Positions 8,176-19,575 are shown, counted from the first letter of the stretch. The stretch is 64,000 bases of DNA from Novosphingobium indicum (GCF_014645195.1 NZ_BMLK01000016.1:51193-115192); one strand, 5' to 3'. Made by a program: numbers and translations. The notes: generated by a model from the sequence alone, not told the origin.

Positions 8176-8415
8176 TAGAGGCATCGAAACCGAGTGGTCG
8201 ATGATTTACACAACGACGCAGAACGACAGTCCGGTCAGTGCCTACCGGCGCTCGATCATCTTCCCAAATCACGGCTTTGACGGCACGAAAATCGCTAACC
8301 TGCCTCGATCGGCAGACTTGCCCGTCGAACTGCTTGCCCAGCTCGAAGACGATCTCGAATCCCATTTCCGCGACCGCATGTGGCGCGAGCATTACGCCTG
8401 ACAGGAGCCAGTTTG

Positions 8416-8706
8416 ATGGACAACCTGCTTGAACAGATCAAAACAAGGCTGACCGCCGCCGGGCTCACCGTCGAAAACGACGGTCATTTCTCAGATGGCT
8501 ATTGCCGTTGGTATGTCGCTGATCATGTTGATGAGACCTGCGTGTACGTACTCATCTCCAAGGATATGAACGGGCATCCCCAATTTTGGTGCGAATGCCC
8601 GAACAGCGTAAGCACTACATATACAACGCCGATATACACCAAAATCGGCGATGCTCGCGACGAAGTTGTCGGCGCCCACGTCACGAGACGACGCGGCATT
8701 CGATGA
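8416..8706 (+). CDS. Hypothetical protein, 96 aa
   Basis: The ATG at 8416 follows CAGGAG and begins MDNLLEQIKTRLTAAGL. The sequence contains DGYCRWYVADHVDETCVYVLIS, which looks like a small alpha/beta fold, and ends in Arg-rich VTRRRGIR. It starts 14 bases after the interrupted upstream gene and overlaps the next gene by four bases (ATGA). No family is recognised. Confidence 0.55.
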   Translation: MDNLLEQIKTRLTAAGLTVENDGHFSDGYCRWYVADHVDETCVYVLISKDMNGHPQFWCECPNSVSTTYTTPIYTKIGDARDEVVGAHVTRRRGIR

Positions 8707-9245
8707 GCCTCCGTCAACCGGACTTGTTCTTCGGAGACAAGCAACCACCTCGCACGGCCCGGCCAGTGCGTTTCTACCGTAGGAGCACAACGTCATCCGC
8801 AGCGGCGTTCGCCTGGGAAAGCATGGGTGCGTGGGTTCGCAACATGAACCGCCTCTTTGCCATCGAAAGCCCCAGCTCCGATCACTACAACCGGGTTCGG
8901 CGCACCGCGCGCGAGCTAACCGTCGAGCGCATCCGTCAATGCCGGCATCCTGACGATCTCGCTCGCTGCGAGGCCATGCTCGTACATGCCAACTCCGGTT
9001 GGCTCTATGGTCTCGATCGAGCTTTCACACGTGCGGAGCGCGGTCAACTCCTCGTCGAAGTGAGAAATCGTCTCGTTCTGCTGGGCCTGGGCCGCAGCGA
9101 GCCCAAGCCGAAAGGCCCGCGCCTCGATCCCACGCGGCTACCCGATGAGGCTCTCCTCCGCTTGATCCAGAACCACCCGGATCCTCGCCTCGTGCAGCAG
9201 TGTAGCGCGACAAACAGGATGAGGATTGCGCGTCAATCAGGATGA
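8703..9245 (+). CDS. Hypothetical protein truncated at its C-terminus by IS21 element
   Basis: Starting at the ATGA overlap (8703) the product begins MSLRQPDLFFGDKQPP. It has basic helices (YRRSTTSSAAAFAWESM, RVRRTARELTVERIRQCRHP) and ends natively near LVQQ at base 9200. The last 14 residues are encoded by the IS21 end, so the real C-terminus is lost. The helical, basic composition suggests a nucleic-acid or protein-binding role, but no family is recognised. It is the last gene of the first backbone block. Confidence 0.5.
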   Translation: MSLRQPDLFFGDKQPPRTARPVRFYRRSTTSSAAAFAWESMGAWVRNMNRLFAIESPSSDHYNRVRRTARELTVERIRQCRHPDDLARCEAMLVHANSGWLYGLDRAFTRAERGQLLVEVRNRLVLLGLGRSEPKPKGPRLDPTRLPDEALLRLIQNHPDPRLVQQCSATNRMRIARQSG

Positions 9246-9282
9246 GAATGTGATTGTCGCGGCGCGTCATTCAGTGCCGATT

Positions 9283-11645
<2,363 letters not shown>

Positions 11646-11811
11646 TCAGGTCCTCCTCCCTGGGAAAACCCAATGCATAGCGACCACCACGACCATCACA
11701 GGCACCCTTCAAAAGGCGCCTCCTGCGTTCCGGGATCGGCTACGGGCTACGCCCTTCGCCAATCCCGGAACGCAGGATTCTCATCTTGTTTGTCGCGCTT
11801 TCTCAACCTGA

Positions 11812-13737
11812 ATGTCGCGCGACAATCGCCGCCATCCCGACGCGGCGACCTGGTCCGTGGCATCGGTGGACCAGGTGCTTGCCGGTATCGAGAGCTACTA
11901 TCACCTCGATCAGATGCCGCGACCTGCGGTCGACGTGCTTCCGCACGCAGCCGTCGCGTCTGCCTGGACAGCGCTTCGCGGCGCAATCAATTTCCGGAAC
12001 ATCTCGTCGGACAGTCTGGCCTTCGTGTACGAGAACACGTTGGTGACTGCCGATACCCGCAAGCGCTTCGGCACGCACAGCACGCCGCGCCAAGTTGCGG
12101 AATATGTCGTTGGACAGGTCGATCTCAGCCGCTTCGAGCCGGAAGATATCACGATCTACGAGCCTTTCGCGGGCGCGGGCATGTTCCTCGTCGCAGCGCT
12201 TCGCCATCTGCGCGATCTCCTGCCGGACACGCTGACGCAAGAGGAGCGCCACGCCTTTCTCGTCGAGCGGATCAGCGGTGCAGAACTCGACAGTTTCGCC
12301 TGTGAGGTCGCAACGCTCTCGCTGATCCTAGCCGACTATCCAAACGCGAATGGCTGGAAGATCGAGCCGCGCGACCTGTTCGTCGATGATGCGCTTGCCC
12401 AATCCGTCAAGGATAAGCGGATCGTCCTGTGCAATCCGCCATGGGAAGAGTTCGACGCCGGTGAGCGGCTTGCCTATCCCGCAGCGGCGGCCGCAGCGTC
12501 CTTTTCAAAACCCATGGCGGTGTTGCACGCGGTCCTCGCCGCCAAGCCTGCCGCGATCGGATTTGTACTGCCGCAGGGGTTCCTGCGGCAGAAGCAATAT
12601 GCCGAATTGCGCCAGAAGATCGCCGGGCTCTATCGCCGCGTCGAGCTGACTTCGTTGCCTGATCGAGTGTTCCAGCGCGCGGGGCTCGAAGCGGCAGTCC
12701 TTGTTGCAAGCGACCTTCGTGGAGTCGACGAAGCTAACACGACAGCGCTTGTCTCGACTGTTGTCGAGGACCGGGATCGGATGGCGTTTCTTGAGACCGG
12801 CAAGGTGACTGCCGAGCGCCGGCTCACCAGAGCAGTGACCAAGGGCGACCTGTGGATCGGCCAACTCGACGAGGTCTGGGATTATCTGCGCCGATACCCG
12901 AAGCTGGGATCGGTCGCAGATGTGTATCGCGGCATCAAATGGTGGCAACAGGATGAGGGGGTGTCGTCCGAGCCACGTGACGGCTTCGTGCCAGGTGTTG
13001 CACGGCCGGCCGACTCCCTGTGTCAGTTCGTGCTGCGCAACACTGTCTATCTCAACATGGATCCGGCAGCCGCTATGTTCCCAGGTCCGCCGTCGCGGCC
13101 TTGGGACAGACCCAAAGTCCTGACCAATGTCGCCCGGCTCTCGCGCGGTCCGTGGCGAATGGCTGCTGCATTCGACGAGACCGGTCTTGTCGCCTCGCAA
13201 GGTTTCTTCGGTATCTGGTCCACGGACGTGAAGGTGCCGACCGAAGCATTTGAAGCTATCCTCAATGGACCGCTGACGAACGCGTTCCTCACCGAGCACG
13301 CATCCAACCAGCACTTCACTAACGAGCTGCTGAAACGCCTGCCTATTCCGAATGTGGACCGACTGGGCTCCATTCTCGAAGCACTGCGTCGTTATCGATC
13401 GGCCCACCAGTCGATCCGCAATGCCGCGCTCAAGCCTGCCAACGCCGACGCCTGGCTGAACGGTCTGCTCGTTGCTGCGGATGCGGCCGTACTCAAGGCT
13501 TACGATCTGCCGCCGCGTCTCGAACGCCGCTTGCTGGAGTTCTTCCGAGGACATGAGCACGCTCGCCGGGTTGATCATGCCTTCACCGCGTGGATTCCTG
13601 AAGACTTCACCGCCTACGTTCCGCTGCACGAATACATTGGGCCTTTGCTGCGCGAAAATGTCGGCGCGTGGGCCCTTGATGTTTTCACGCCGGCGCCCGA
13701 GCGCGAAGTCGAGCGGCTCAGGCTCTACGTCCAATAG
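11812..13737 (+). CDS. N-6 adenine DNA methyltransferase, N-terminally truncated by IS21 end, 641 aa
   Basis: Motif I of the SAM-binding fold is visible as IYEPFAGAGMFLVAAL near residue 119, and the catalytic motif IV NPPWEEF near 206, which marks an N6-adenine methylase. STPRQVAEYVVGQ ahead of motif I is typical of HsdM and Eco57I-like enzymes. The C-terminal 300 residues resemble a target-recognition region (KWWQQDEGVSS, then QHFTNELLKRLPIPNVDRL). The only ATG is inside the IS21 terminal repeat, and native sequence begins at about residue 5, so the original N-terminus is missing. A PIN-domain remnant follows by three bases. Confidence 0.8.
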   Translation: MSRDNRRHPDAATWSVASVDQVLAGIESYYHLDQMPRPAVDVLPHAAVASAWTALRGAINFRNISSDSLAFVYENTLVTADTRKRFGTHSTPRQVAEYVVGQVDLSRFEPEDITIYEPFAGAGMFLVAALRHLRDLLPDTLTQEERHAFLVERISGAELDSFACEVATLSLILADYPNANGWKIEPRDLFVDDALAQSVKDKRIVLCNPPWEEFDAGERLAYPAAAAAASFSKPMAVLHAVLAAKPAAIGFVLPQGFLRQKQYAELRQKIAGLYRRVELTSLPDRVFQRAGLEAAVLVASDLRGVDEANTTALVSTVVEDRDRMAFLETGKVTAERRLTRAVTKGDLWIGQLDEVWDYLRRYPKLGSVADVYRGIKWWQQDEGVSSEPRDGFVPGVARPADSLCQFVLRNTVYLNMDPAAAMFPGPPSRPWDRPKVLTNVARLSRGPWRMAAAFDETGLVASQGFFGIWSTDVKVPTEAFEAILNGPLTNAFLTEHASNQHFTNELLKRLPIPNVDRLGSILEALRRYRSAHQSIRNAALKPANADAWLNGLLVAADAAVLKAYDLPPRLERRLLEFFRGHEHARRVDHAFTAWIPEDFTAYVPLHEYIGPLLRENVGAWALDVFTPAPEREVERLRLYVQ

Positions 13738-13740
13738 CGG

Positions 13741-13875
13741 ATGGACACCTATCTGCTTGATACGAACCTCGTGTCGGTCCTCTACGACGCGCGACGATCG
13801 AACCACGAAGCGGTGCGATTAGCGATCGCCGCCTTGCCGGGGGCGTTTGCGGGAGGGGGCGAAATCCTACGCTAA
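13741..13875 (+). pseudogene. 5' fragment of a PIN-domain (VapC-like) gene cut by Tn3-family transposon
   Basis: The first 33 residues, with TYLLDTNLVSVLYDARR, contain the first conserved Asp of PIN nucleases. Native codons stop at base 13838, where the transposon terminal repeat begins; the remaining residues (AFAGGGEILR) come from the repeat. The gene started three bases after the methylase stop, so the two were probably co-transcribed. The rest of the PIN gene is not found on the other side of the transposon. Confidence 0.75.
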
Positions 13876-13876
13876 G
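13839..13876 (+). repeat. Left terminal inverted repeat of Tn3-family transposon 1
   Basis: 38 bp starting GGGGGCGTTTGCGGGAGGGG and ending CCTACGCTAAG. It pairs with 18444-18481 with a single mismatch. Confidence 0.92.
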
Positions 13877-13908
13877 CCCATTCCCGTCGAAATCGCATAG
13901 GATAGCTG

Positions 13909-14736
13909 TCAGTAGATGACGCGATTTCGCGAGAAGGCGGCGCGGGTTACGGTGAGAGTATTTGTGATGCGCAGGCACAGGTTGATTTGGTCCGACGAGC
14001 CAAAAGGTTGGGCCAAGCTTATCCTGTAGCAGCCGCTGTCTGCGGCACCCCCGGTCACAAACTGGCCCGTCCGAGGGTCTATCTGTTCGATACTCGTGAT
14101 CTTGGAAACCATTACGTCGTCCGCAAGTGCGCGCAGATCAGCAGCCGTACCGCAAGGTTGACGCACAAAAAAGTCCACCTGACAGGTGACGTGGATGGGG
14201 CCGCCCTTCACCATACTATCGTGGACCAGCGCCACTGCAATGAGCGCACGTTCGCCGTCAAGCGGACCGAACGCAGAAACGAACTGTCGGGTGGTGGGCA
14301 TTGCCCGGCAACGTTCATCAAAAACCTTACGTTGCGCGATGATCACCTCAGCACCGGCGGCCCCGCTGCCGGCCTTCTCTCGGGTGAGCGCCCCAAGCCA
14401 GCCCACCGTCGTGCGCTGGGTTACGCTGATGACGATGCCTGCTTTATCGAAGCCAACATCGACCGCTGATGCGCGGCAAAGGCCAAGCCAGCCAGCCTCG
14501 CTGCTCGCGGATGCGCGGGTATAGAAGGTCAAAGATGTAAGCGGCGGTGGGCCGTCAGGATGTGGCTCGGCAGGCGGGCACATGCCGACGCAGACGGGCC
14601 ACTTTGGCCGATCAGCATCTACAACGATCGCACCTGTCGCGCCGAGAGTGCGCTGAGCAAGTTCGGCCACAGGTAGCGTCTGTGCCTCTTGGGCGGTGAG
14701 CGCAGAAGTGGCAGCGAGTAGCAAGGTAGCAAACAT
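13909..14736 (-). CDS. Exported hypothetical protein, transposon passenger, 275 aa
   Basis: The N-terminus MFATLLLAATSALTAQEAQ is a likely Sec signal peptide, so the protein probably acts in the periplasm. The mature part has several Cys (VCVGMCPP, ERCRAM, HVTCQVDFF, RQPCGTAADL, DSGCYRISL), suggesting disulfides. No catalytic motif or known family is recognised. It lies alone between the left terminal repeat and the resolvase gene and is the only cargo of this transposon. Its phenotype cannot be predicted. Confidence 0.65.
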   Translation of the reverse strand: MFATLLLAATSALTAQEAQTLPVAELAQRTLGATGAIVVDADRPKWPVCVGMCPPAEPHPDGPPPLTSLTFYTRASASSEAGWLGLCRASAVDVGFDKAGIVISVTQRTTVGWLGALTREKAGSGAAGAEVIIAQRKVFDERCRAMPTTRQFVSAFGPLDGERALIAVALVHDSMVKGGPIHVTCQVDFFVRQPCGTAADLRALADDVMVSKITSIEQIDPRTGQFVTGGAADSGCYRISLAQPFGSSDQINLCLRITNTLTVTRAAFSRNRVIY

Positions 14737-14815
14737 TCTGCGGGCCTATCCTTCGGTCACTTAATACATGGGCGGCTTGGCGTAATGATCAAAATGGATC
14801 GCTCCTTGCCAATCA

Positions 14816-15436
14816 TCAGTTTACGGCCAGCCCGAGAACACGCTTGCCATATTCTCGTAGTTCTCCCTTGGGACCGACATAGCGGTAGAGGGTAACGCGC
14901 TCGATCCCGAGTTCCTTGCATAGATCGGAGACTGATGTGTCGCGCTGGGCCATAGCCGCCTGAGCTAGACGCACTTGGGCCTTGGAGAGGGCGAACTTTC
15001 TGCCGCCTTTTCGGCCCCGTGCGCGGGCAGCGGCCAGACCAGCCATGGTGCGCTCGCGGATCATATCCCGCTCAAACTCTGCCAGGGTGGCGAAGATGCC
15101 GAACACCATGCGGCCCGAGGGCGTCGTAGTGTCGATCTGCGCGCCCTTGCCGGTGAGGACGCGCAAGCCGATGCCGCGATCTGATAGGTTCTGCACAGTG
15201 CTGACAAGATGGGTGAGCGTTCGGCCGAGACGGTCGAGCTTCCAGACAATCAGGACATCGCGGTCGCGCAGCGATTTGAGACAGGCCGCGAGACCAGGAC
15301 GGTCGTCGCGGCTGCCGGATGCACGATCATCATAGATATTGTCTGGATCGACGCCGGCGGCGCGTAGCGCATCGTGCTGCAAATCGAGGGACTGCGATCC
15401 ATCGGCTTTGGACACGCGGGCGTAGCCGATCAGCAT
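14816..15436 (-). CDS. tnpR: Serine resolvase/recombinase of transposon 1, 206 aa
   Basis: The protein begins MLIGYARVSKADGSQ, with the nucleophilic serine at residue 9. The family motifs VWKLDRLGRTL and FGIFATLAEFERDMIRERT are present, and a C-terminal helix-turn-helix (VSDLCKELGIERVTLYRYV) would bind the res site. It resolves cointegrates formed by TnpA. It is divergent from tnpA, with the res-like region between them. Confidence 0.92.
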   Translation of the reverse strand: MLIGYARVSKADGSQSLDLQHDALRAAGVDPDNIYDDRASGSRDDRPGLAACLKSLRDRDVLIVWKLDRLGRTLTHLVSTVQNLSDRGIGLRVLTGKGAQIDTTTPSGRMVFGIFATLAEFERDMIRERTMAGLAAARARGRKGGRKFALSKAQVRLAQAAMAQRDTSVSDLCKELGIERVTLYRYVGPKGELREYGKRVLGLAVN

Positions 15437-15561
15437 GGATCACAAACGAAGGTTTGAGGCGGTGACGAACATGAGCACATAAGATTGGGCTATTGTGTAT
15501 CTTAACCAGCATCTCAATCAAGCTATCTCAAACCGTAGCTCGGAAAGAATAAGGAGCATGT
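15437..15561 (+). promoter_or_regulatory. Candidate res site and divergent promoters of transposon 1
   Basis: This 125-base gap between the divergent resolvase and transposase genes contains inverted pairs: GGTTTGAG (15451-15458) with CTCAAACC (15527-15534), and GCACATAAGAT near 15475 with ATTGTGTATCTT near 15492. Such paired subsites between tnpR and tnpA are the usual location of res. AAGGAGC precedes the tnpA start. Confidence 0.55.
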
Positions 15562-18453
15562 ATGCCGCGTCGCGTGACCCTGACCGATCGACAGCGCGAG
15601 GCGCTGCTTCACTTGCCGGTCGATCAAGGTGAGCTGCTGCGGCACTATACCCTCAGCGATGAGGATCTCGGGCATATCCGCCAGCGCCGGCGCGCCCACA
15701 ATCGTTTTGGCTTCGCGCTGCAACTGTGCGTCCTGCGCTACCCGGGCCGGGTGCTCGCTCCTGGCGAGTTGATCCCGGCGCAGGTATCGGATTTCATCGC
15801 GGCCCAGCTCGGCCTGACCAGCGACGATCTACTCCTCTATGCCGCGCGCGAGGAGACCCGGCACGAGCATCTGGCGGACCTTCGCCGAATCTACGGCTAT
15901 CGCTCCTTTTCGGGGCGGGGCGCACGGGATTTGCGCGAATGGATCGCTCGGGAAGCCGAGGCGGCGACATCGAATGAGGATCTTGCCCGTCGCTTCGTTG
16001 CGGAGTGTCGCCGCACCCGCACGATCCTTCCCGGCTCCTCGACGATCGAGCGCCTTTGCGCCGATGCGCTGGTTGAGGCCGAGCGCCGGATCGAGGATCT
16101 TATCGCCCATCGCATCACGCCAACCCTGAGCGAGAATTTGGCTCACCTGTTGGAGGATACGGTGGATGGTCGCGTCACGCGCTTCGTATGGCTGCGACAG
16201 TTCGAGGTTGGCGCAAATTCAGCAGCCGCTAACCGGCTGATGGATCGACTGGAATATCTTCAAAGGTTCGATCTTCCGGCGGATTTGCTGGACGGCGTGC
16301 CGGCGCATCGTGTGACCCGGCTTCGCCGGCAGGGCGAGCGCTATTACGCCGACGGCATGCGTGATCTGCCCGAAGACAGGCGGCTTGCGATCCTCGCTGT
16401 CTGCACCCTGGAATGGCGGTCATCGCTGGCCGATGTCATCGTGGAGACCCACGATCGCATCGTAGGCCGTCTCTATCGGGCCTCCGAACGCCTTTGCAAC
16501 ACCAGGATCGCCGACGAAAAGGCGGCCGTTCGGGACACGCTGAAGTCCTTTGCCGAAATCGGTGGTGCTTTGCTTGGAGCGCAGGACGATGGCACGGCCC
16601 TGGACGGGATAATCGCCACCGGGCCTGGCTGGGAACGGTTCAGAACCCTTGTCGCCACGGCCTCCGCGCTGACCAACGTGCTCGCGGCCGACCCGCTCAG
16701 CCGTGTGCTGGACGGCTATCACCGTTTCCGCCTCTACGCGCCCAGGATGCTGCGCCTGCTCGACATGCAGGCGGCGCCGATCGCCACGCCTCTTCTGGCG
16801 GCCGTTGCGATGCTGCGTAACGGGATCAAGGTCGATCCGCCGGTGGATTTTCTACGTCCCAACTCGAAATGGCATCGTCATCTTCGCGCTGAGCCCAGCG
16901 GCGACCACCGGCTTTGGGAAATCGCGGTGCTGTTCCACATCCGCGACGCCTTCCGGTCCGGTGACATATGGTTGGCGGGATCGCGCCGCTATGGCGACCT
17001 CAAGCAGCTTCTGGTCCCGCCACAGGCGATAGAGCAGACCGCGCGGCTCGCCGTGCCGCTGCGGCCCGGCGAATGGCTGGCCGAGCGCAGGGCTCGACTG
17101 GATACACGGCTGAAGGAGTTTGGCCGCGCGGCGCGAACCGGCACGATCCCAGGCGGCATCATCGAGAACGGCAAGCTGCACATCGACAAGCTGAGGGCCG
17201 ACACGCCCGAAGGGGCCGAGGATCTCGTGCTCGATCTCTATCAACAGCTCCCGCCCGCGAGGATCACCGATCTGTTGCTGGAAGTCGATGAGCGAACCGG
17301 ATTTTCCGAGGCGTTCACGCATCTGCGCACCGGCGCGCCCTGCAGCGACCGGATCGGCCTGATGAACGTGTTGCTGGCGGAAGGCGTCAATCTCGGTTTG
17401 CGCAAGATGGCGGCGGCGACCAACACGCACAGCTTCTGGGAATTGCTGCGGATCGCGCGCTGGCATGTCGAAGGCAGCGCCTATGATCGGGCGCTCGCCA
17501 TGATCGTGGAGGCCCACGCCGCCCTGCCCATGGCCGCCTTCTGGGGACAAGGGCAATCGGCATCCAGCGACGGGCAGTTCTTCCTTGCTACCGAGCAGGG
17601 CGAGGCGATGAATCTGATCAACGCGAAATATGGCAACGTCCCGGGCCTCAAGGGATACAGCCATGTGTCCGATCAATATGCGCCGTTCGCAACCCAGGTG
17701 ATCCCGGCAACGGTCAGCGAGGCTCCCTATATCCTGGACGGGCTGCTCATGAATGACGCGGGCCGCCGCGTTCGCCAGCATTTTGCCGACACGGGCGGCT
17801 TCACCGATCATGTGTTCGCCGCCTGCGCCTTGCTCGGCTACAGGTTCGCCCCCCGTATCCGCGATCTCCCTCAGAAAAGACTCTATGCCTTCACGCCCAA
17901 CGCGACGCCGGCCAATGTGCGAGCGCTGGTCGGAGGTAAGATCAATGAACCGCTCATCGAGCGCAACTGGCCCGACATCCTGCGCATCATGGCGACGATC
18001 GCAGCGGGGATCGTCGCCCCCAGCCAGATTCTTCGCAAGCTCGCCTCTTACCCGCGCCAGAATGAGCTGGCCCTCGCATTGCGAGAGGTGGGCCGCATCG
18101 AGCGAACCCTGTTCATGATCGACTGGATTCTTGATGCCGGCCTCCAGCGCCAGGCTCAGATCGGCCTCAACAAGGGTGAGGCCCACCACGCCCTAAAGCG
18201 CGCCATCAGCTTCCACCGCCGAGGTGAAATCCGGGATCGATCCGGCGAAGGCCAGCACTATCGCATCGCCGGAATGAACCTGCTCGCCGCCATCATCATA
18301 TTCTGGAACACCATGAAGCTCGGCGAGGTCGTCAATACCCGGGCCGCCAGCGGTACCCATATCGCGCCTGATCTACTCGCCCACGTCTCGCCGTTGGGAT
18401 GGGAACACATCAATCTAACCGGGGAATATCGCTGGCCCAAATCCTTAGCGTAG
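15562..18453 (+). CDS. tnpA: TnpA, Tn3-family transposase, 963 aa
   Basis: This is a full-length Tn3-family DDE transposase. The N-terminus MPRRVTLTDRQREALLHLP and the downstream RRRAHNRFGFALQLCVLRYPG are typical. The catalytic region shows SASSDGQFFLAT (first Asp), DTGGFTDHVFAACALLGYRF (second Asp) and GLNKGEAHHALKRAI (candidate Glu). Replicative transposition makes cointegrates that the adjacent resolvase resolves. The last codons (SLA and the stop) lie inside the right terminal repeat. AAGGAGC precedes the ATG. Confidence 0.95.
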   Translation: MPRRVTLTDRQREALLHLPVDQGELLRHYTLSDEDLGHIRQRRRAHNRFGFALQLCVLRYPGRVLAPGELIPAQVSDFIAAQLGLTSDDLLLYAAREETRHEHLADLRRIYGYRSFSGRGARDLREWIAREAEAATSNEDLARRFVAECRRTRTILPGSSTIERLCADALVEAERRIEDLIAHRITPTLSENLAHLLEDTVDGRVTRFVWLRQFEVGANSAAANRLMDRLEYLQRFDLPADLLDGVPAHRVTRLRRQGERYYADGMRDLPEDRRLAILAVCTLEWRSSLADVIVETHDRIVGRLYRASERLCNTRIADEKAAVRDTLKSFAEIGGALLGAQDDGTALDGIIATGPGWERFRTLVATASALTNVLAADPLSRVLDGYHRFRLYAPRMLRLLDMQAAPIATPLLAAVAMLRNGIKVDPPVDFLRPNSKWHRHLRAEPSGDHRLWEIAVLFHIRDAFRSGDIWLAGSRRYGDLKQLLVPPQAIEQTARLAVPLRPGEWLAERRARLDTRLKEFGRAARTGTIPGGIIENGKLHIDKLRADTPEGAEDLVLDLYQQLPPARITDLLLEVDERTGFSEAFTHLRTGAPCSDRIGLMNVLLAEGVNLGLRKMAAATNTHSFWELLRIARWHVEGSAYDRALAMIVEAHAALPMAAFWGQGQSASSDGQFFLATEQGEAMNLINAKYGNVPGLKGYSHVSDQYAPFATQVIPATVSEAPYILDGLLMNDAGRRVRQHFADTGGFTDHVFAACALLGYRFAPRIRDLPQKRLYAFTPNATPANVRALVGGKINEPLIERNWPDILRIMATIAAGIVAPSQILRKLASYPRQNELALALREVGRIERTLFMIDWILDAGLQRQAQIGLNKGEAHHALKRAISFHRRGEIRDRSGEGQHYRIAGMNLLAAIIIFWNTMKLGEVVNTRAASGTHIAPDLLAHVSPLGWEHINLTGEYRWPKSLA

Positions 18454-18481
18454 GATTCCGCCCCCTCCCGCAAACGCCCCC
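18444..18481 (-). repeat. Right terminal inverted repeat of Tn3-family transposon 1
   Basis: 38 bp, reverse complement starting GGGGGCGTTTGCGGGAGGGG. One mismatch to the left copy. The tnpA stop codon lies inside it. Confidence 0.92.
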
Positions 18482-18675
18482 AACACGTCGCGGATGCGAT
18501 CTTGCACCACGTCTTCCAGTTCACCGGCCAGAACCCAGAAATGGATCGGGTCGCGCTCGCGGCCTACGGCGCGAAATTGGTCGCACTCGGCAACGGCCTG
18601 AGCCAGCGCATTGAGCGCGGCCATCCCAAGCGCACGCTCGAAGGCGAGCTGCGCAAACAGGCGATGATGGGACAT
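18445..18675 (-). pseudogene. Hypothetical gene truncated at its 3' end by transposon 1
   Basis: The minus-strand frame starts at 18675 with MSHHRLFAQLAFERALGMAA and has native codons down to base 18482 (VVQDRIRDVL). The final residues GAFAGGGGILR are read from the transposon repeat. The preserved 65 residues are helical with no known motif. A purine-rich stretch ahead of the ATG could serve as ribosome binding site. The lost C-terminus is not seen elsewhere in the window. Confidence 0.5.
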
Positions 18676-18949
18676 GGAAAATCTCCGTGTTGCCGTGATT
18701 GGCGACGACAGCGGGAGGGGCGCGGTACGCCGGGTCACAGGACCGCGAAGCGGCCGGCTTGCCGGACAGCGGGGGAGCCGATTTACGCAGTGAATTGGGG
18801 GGACCGCTGATCCTTGAGGCGGCGGGCCGCGTCCCTCACGATGGGAAGAGACTGACGGACAGCCCTACCAAACAGCGCCCGCCCATCAGGGCGGTCGATC
18901 AGGTGATTTTCTGCTTTCGTTCTCGTTCTCGCTGACTCATAGAATCGTC

Positions 18950-19450
18950 ATGCCGATCATGGCCGAACATCGCTGGCTTTACCCGATCGACTGGCCCGAG
19001 CTGTCGAAAGCCATTCGCTTCGGCCGCGCCAATGGGCGGTGCGAGCATTGCCGTCGCCCGCATGGTCAGCGCGTATTCCACTTGGGCGACGGACGGTGGT
19101 GGGACATGGATCGTCGGCAATGGAGAGACGGGCGCGGAAGGCGGATCAGGGTCGGGGCGATAGACCTCGCGGCGATCGTCCGTGTCACGCGGGTCTATAT
19201 CGCCTGCGCTCACCTCAACCATGATCCGACCGACAACGCCCCGCGCAACCTGGCTGCGCTCTGCCAGCGGTGCCACATGATCCACGATGCTGACGAGCAT
19301 CGGCGTCGTCGATGGCTCAATGCCTATCGCCGGCGCGCTGTGGCGGACCTGTTCGCGTGGTTCGAAGCGCGCTCGATCATGGCGAACGAGGGTGTGCCAC
19401 GTGGCACACCTATGCGAACATTGAACATGCGAACCCACGAACCTACTTAG
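18950..19450 (+). CDS. HNH-type zinc-binding nuclease-like protein, 166 aa
   Basis: The layout is that of small HNH proteins: a first Cys pair CEHC (31-34), a central His region CAHLNHDPTDNAPRN (86-100), then CQRCHMIHD (105-113) supplying the second Cys pair and the last His. Such proteins are putative endonucleases of plasmids, phages and islands. Two ATGs (18950, 18959) are possible. The 3' end of the gene contains a perfect 20-bp palindrome at 19391-19410. The 270 bases upstream hold no gene, only GC-rich sequence with a CCGCCC/GGGCGG hairpin near 18879. Confidence 0.75.
   Translation: MPIMAEHRWLYPIDWPELSKAIRFGRANGRCEHCRRPHGQRVFHLGDGRWWDMDRRQWRDGRGRRIRVGAIDLAAIVRVTRVYIACAHLNHDPTDNAPRNLAALCQRCHMIHDADEHRRRRWLNAYRRRAVADLFAWFEARSIMANEGVPRGTPMRTLNMRTHEPT
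19391..19410 (+). repeat. Perfect 20-bp palindrome GGTGTGCCACGTGGCACACC
   Basis: The sequence equals its own reverse complement. A near copy (arms AGGTGTGCCA and TGGCACACCT around TG) lies at 22862-22883, on the other side of the ParB-like gene. Such paired palindromes around a partition gene could be operators or centromere-like sites. Confidence 0.8.
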
Positions 19451-19575
19451 GCGCTGGCCTTCGTGGCTTCGGGGTGCTGGGGGGTTCAATTCCCGCAGGC
19501 TGGCTGATTATCGGTGTCCTCTTTTTGGCCCTGGCGCTTCGCTATGCGAGCGTCATCTTCATGGAGGGATTGCCT

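Larger units (their letters stand above)
6982..8401 (+). pseudogene. Hypothetical gene interrupted by an IS427-type element
   Basis: The 5' part runs from 6982 (or an internal ATG at 7012 or 7024) to 7339 and the 3' part from 8178 to 8401. Removing the insertion and one copy of the TA duplication joins codons without a frameshift (HALKA then RGIETEWSM) and yields one 193-residue product ending MWREHYA. In the present state translation stops six codons into the IS end. No domain is recognised. The first start overlaps the toxin stop, so the intact gene was probably a third gene of the toxin-antitoxin transcript. Confidence 0.7.
13839..18481 (+). mobile_element. Tn3-family transposon 1 (4643 bp)
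   Basis: Terminal 38-bp inverted repeats (13839-13876 and 18444-18481) match at 37 of 38 positions, start with five G and end ACGCTAAG like classical Tn3/Tn21 repeats. Inside are a secreted-protein passenger, a serine resolvase, a res-like region and TnpA. The five bases outside the ends differ (TTGCC left, AACAC right), so there is no target duplication. Confidence 0.92.

Noticed and set aside
8201..8401. Separate 66-aa gene after the IS element
   Set aside because: It is the 3' part of the gene interrupted by the IS; the joined frame continues exactly and no good ribosome binding site precedes it.
16852..18189. 445-residue minus-strand open frame inside tnpA of transposon 1
   Set aside because: Antisense shadow of a conserved transposase.
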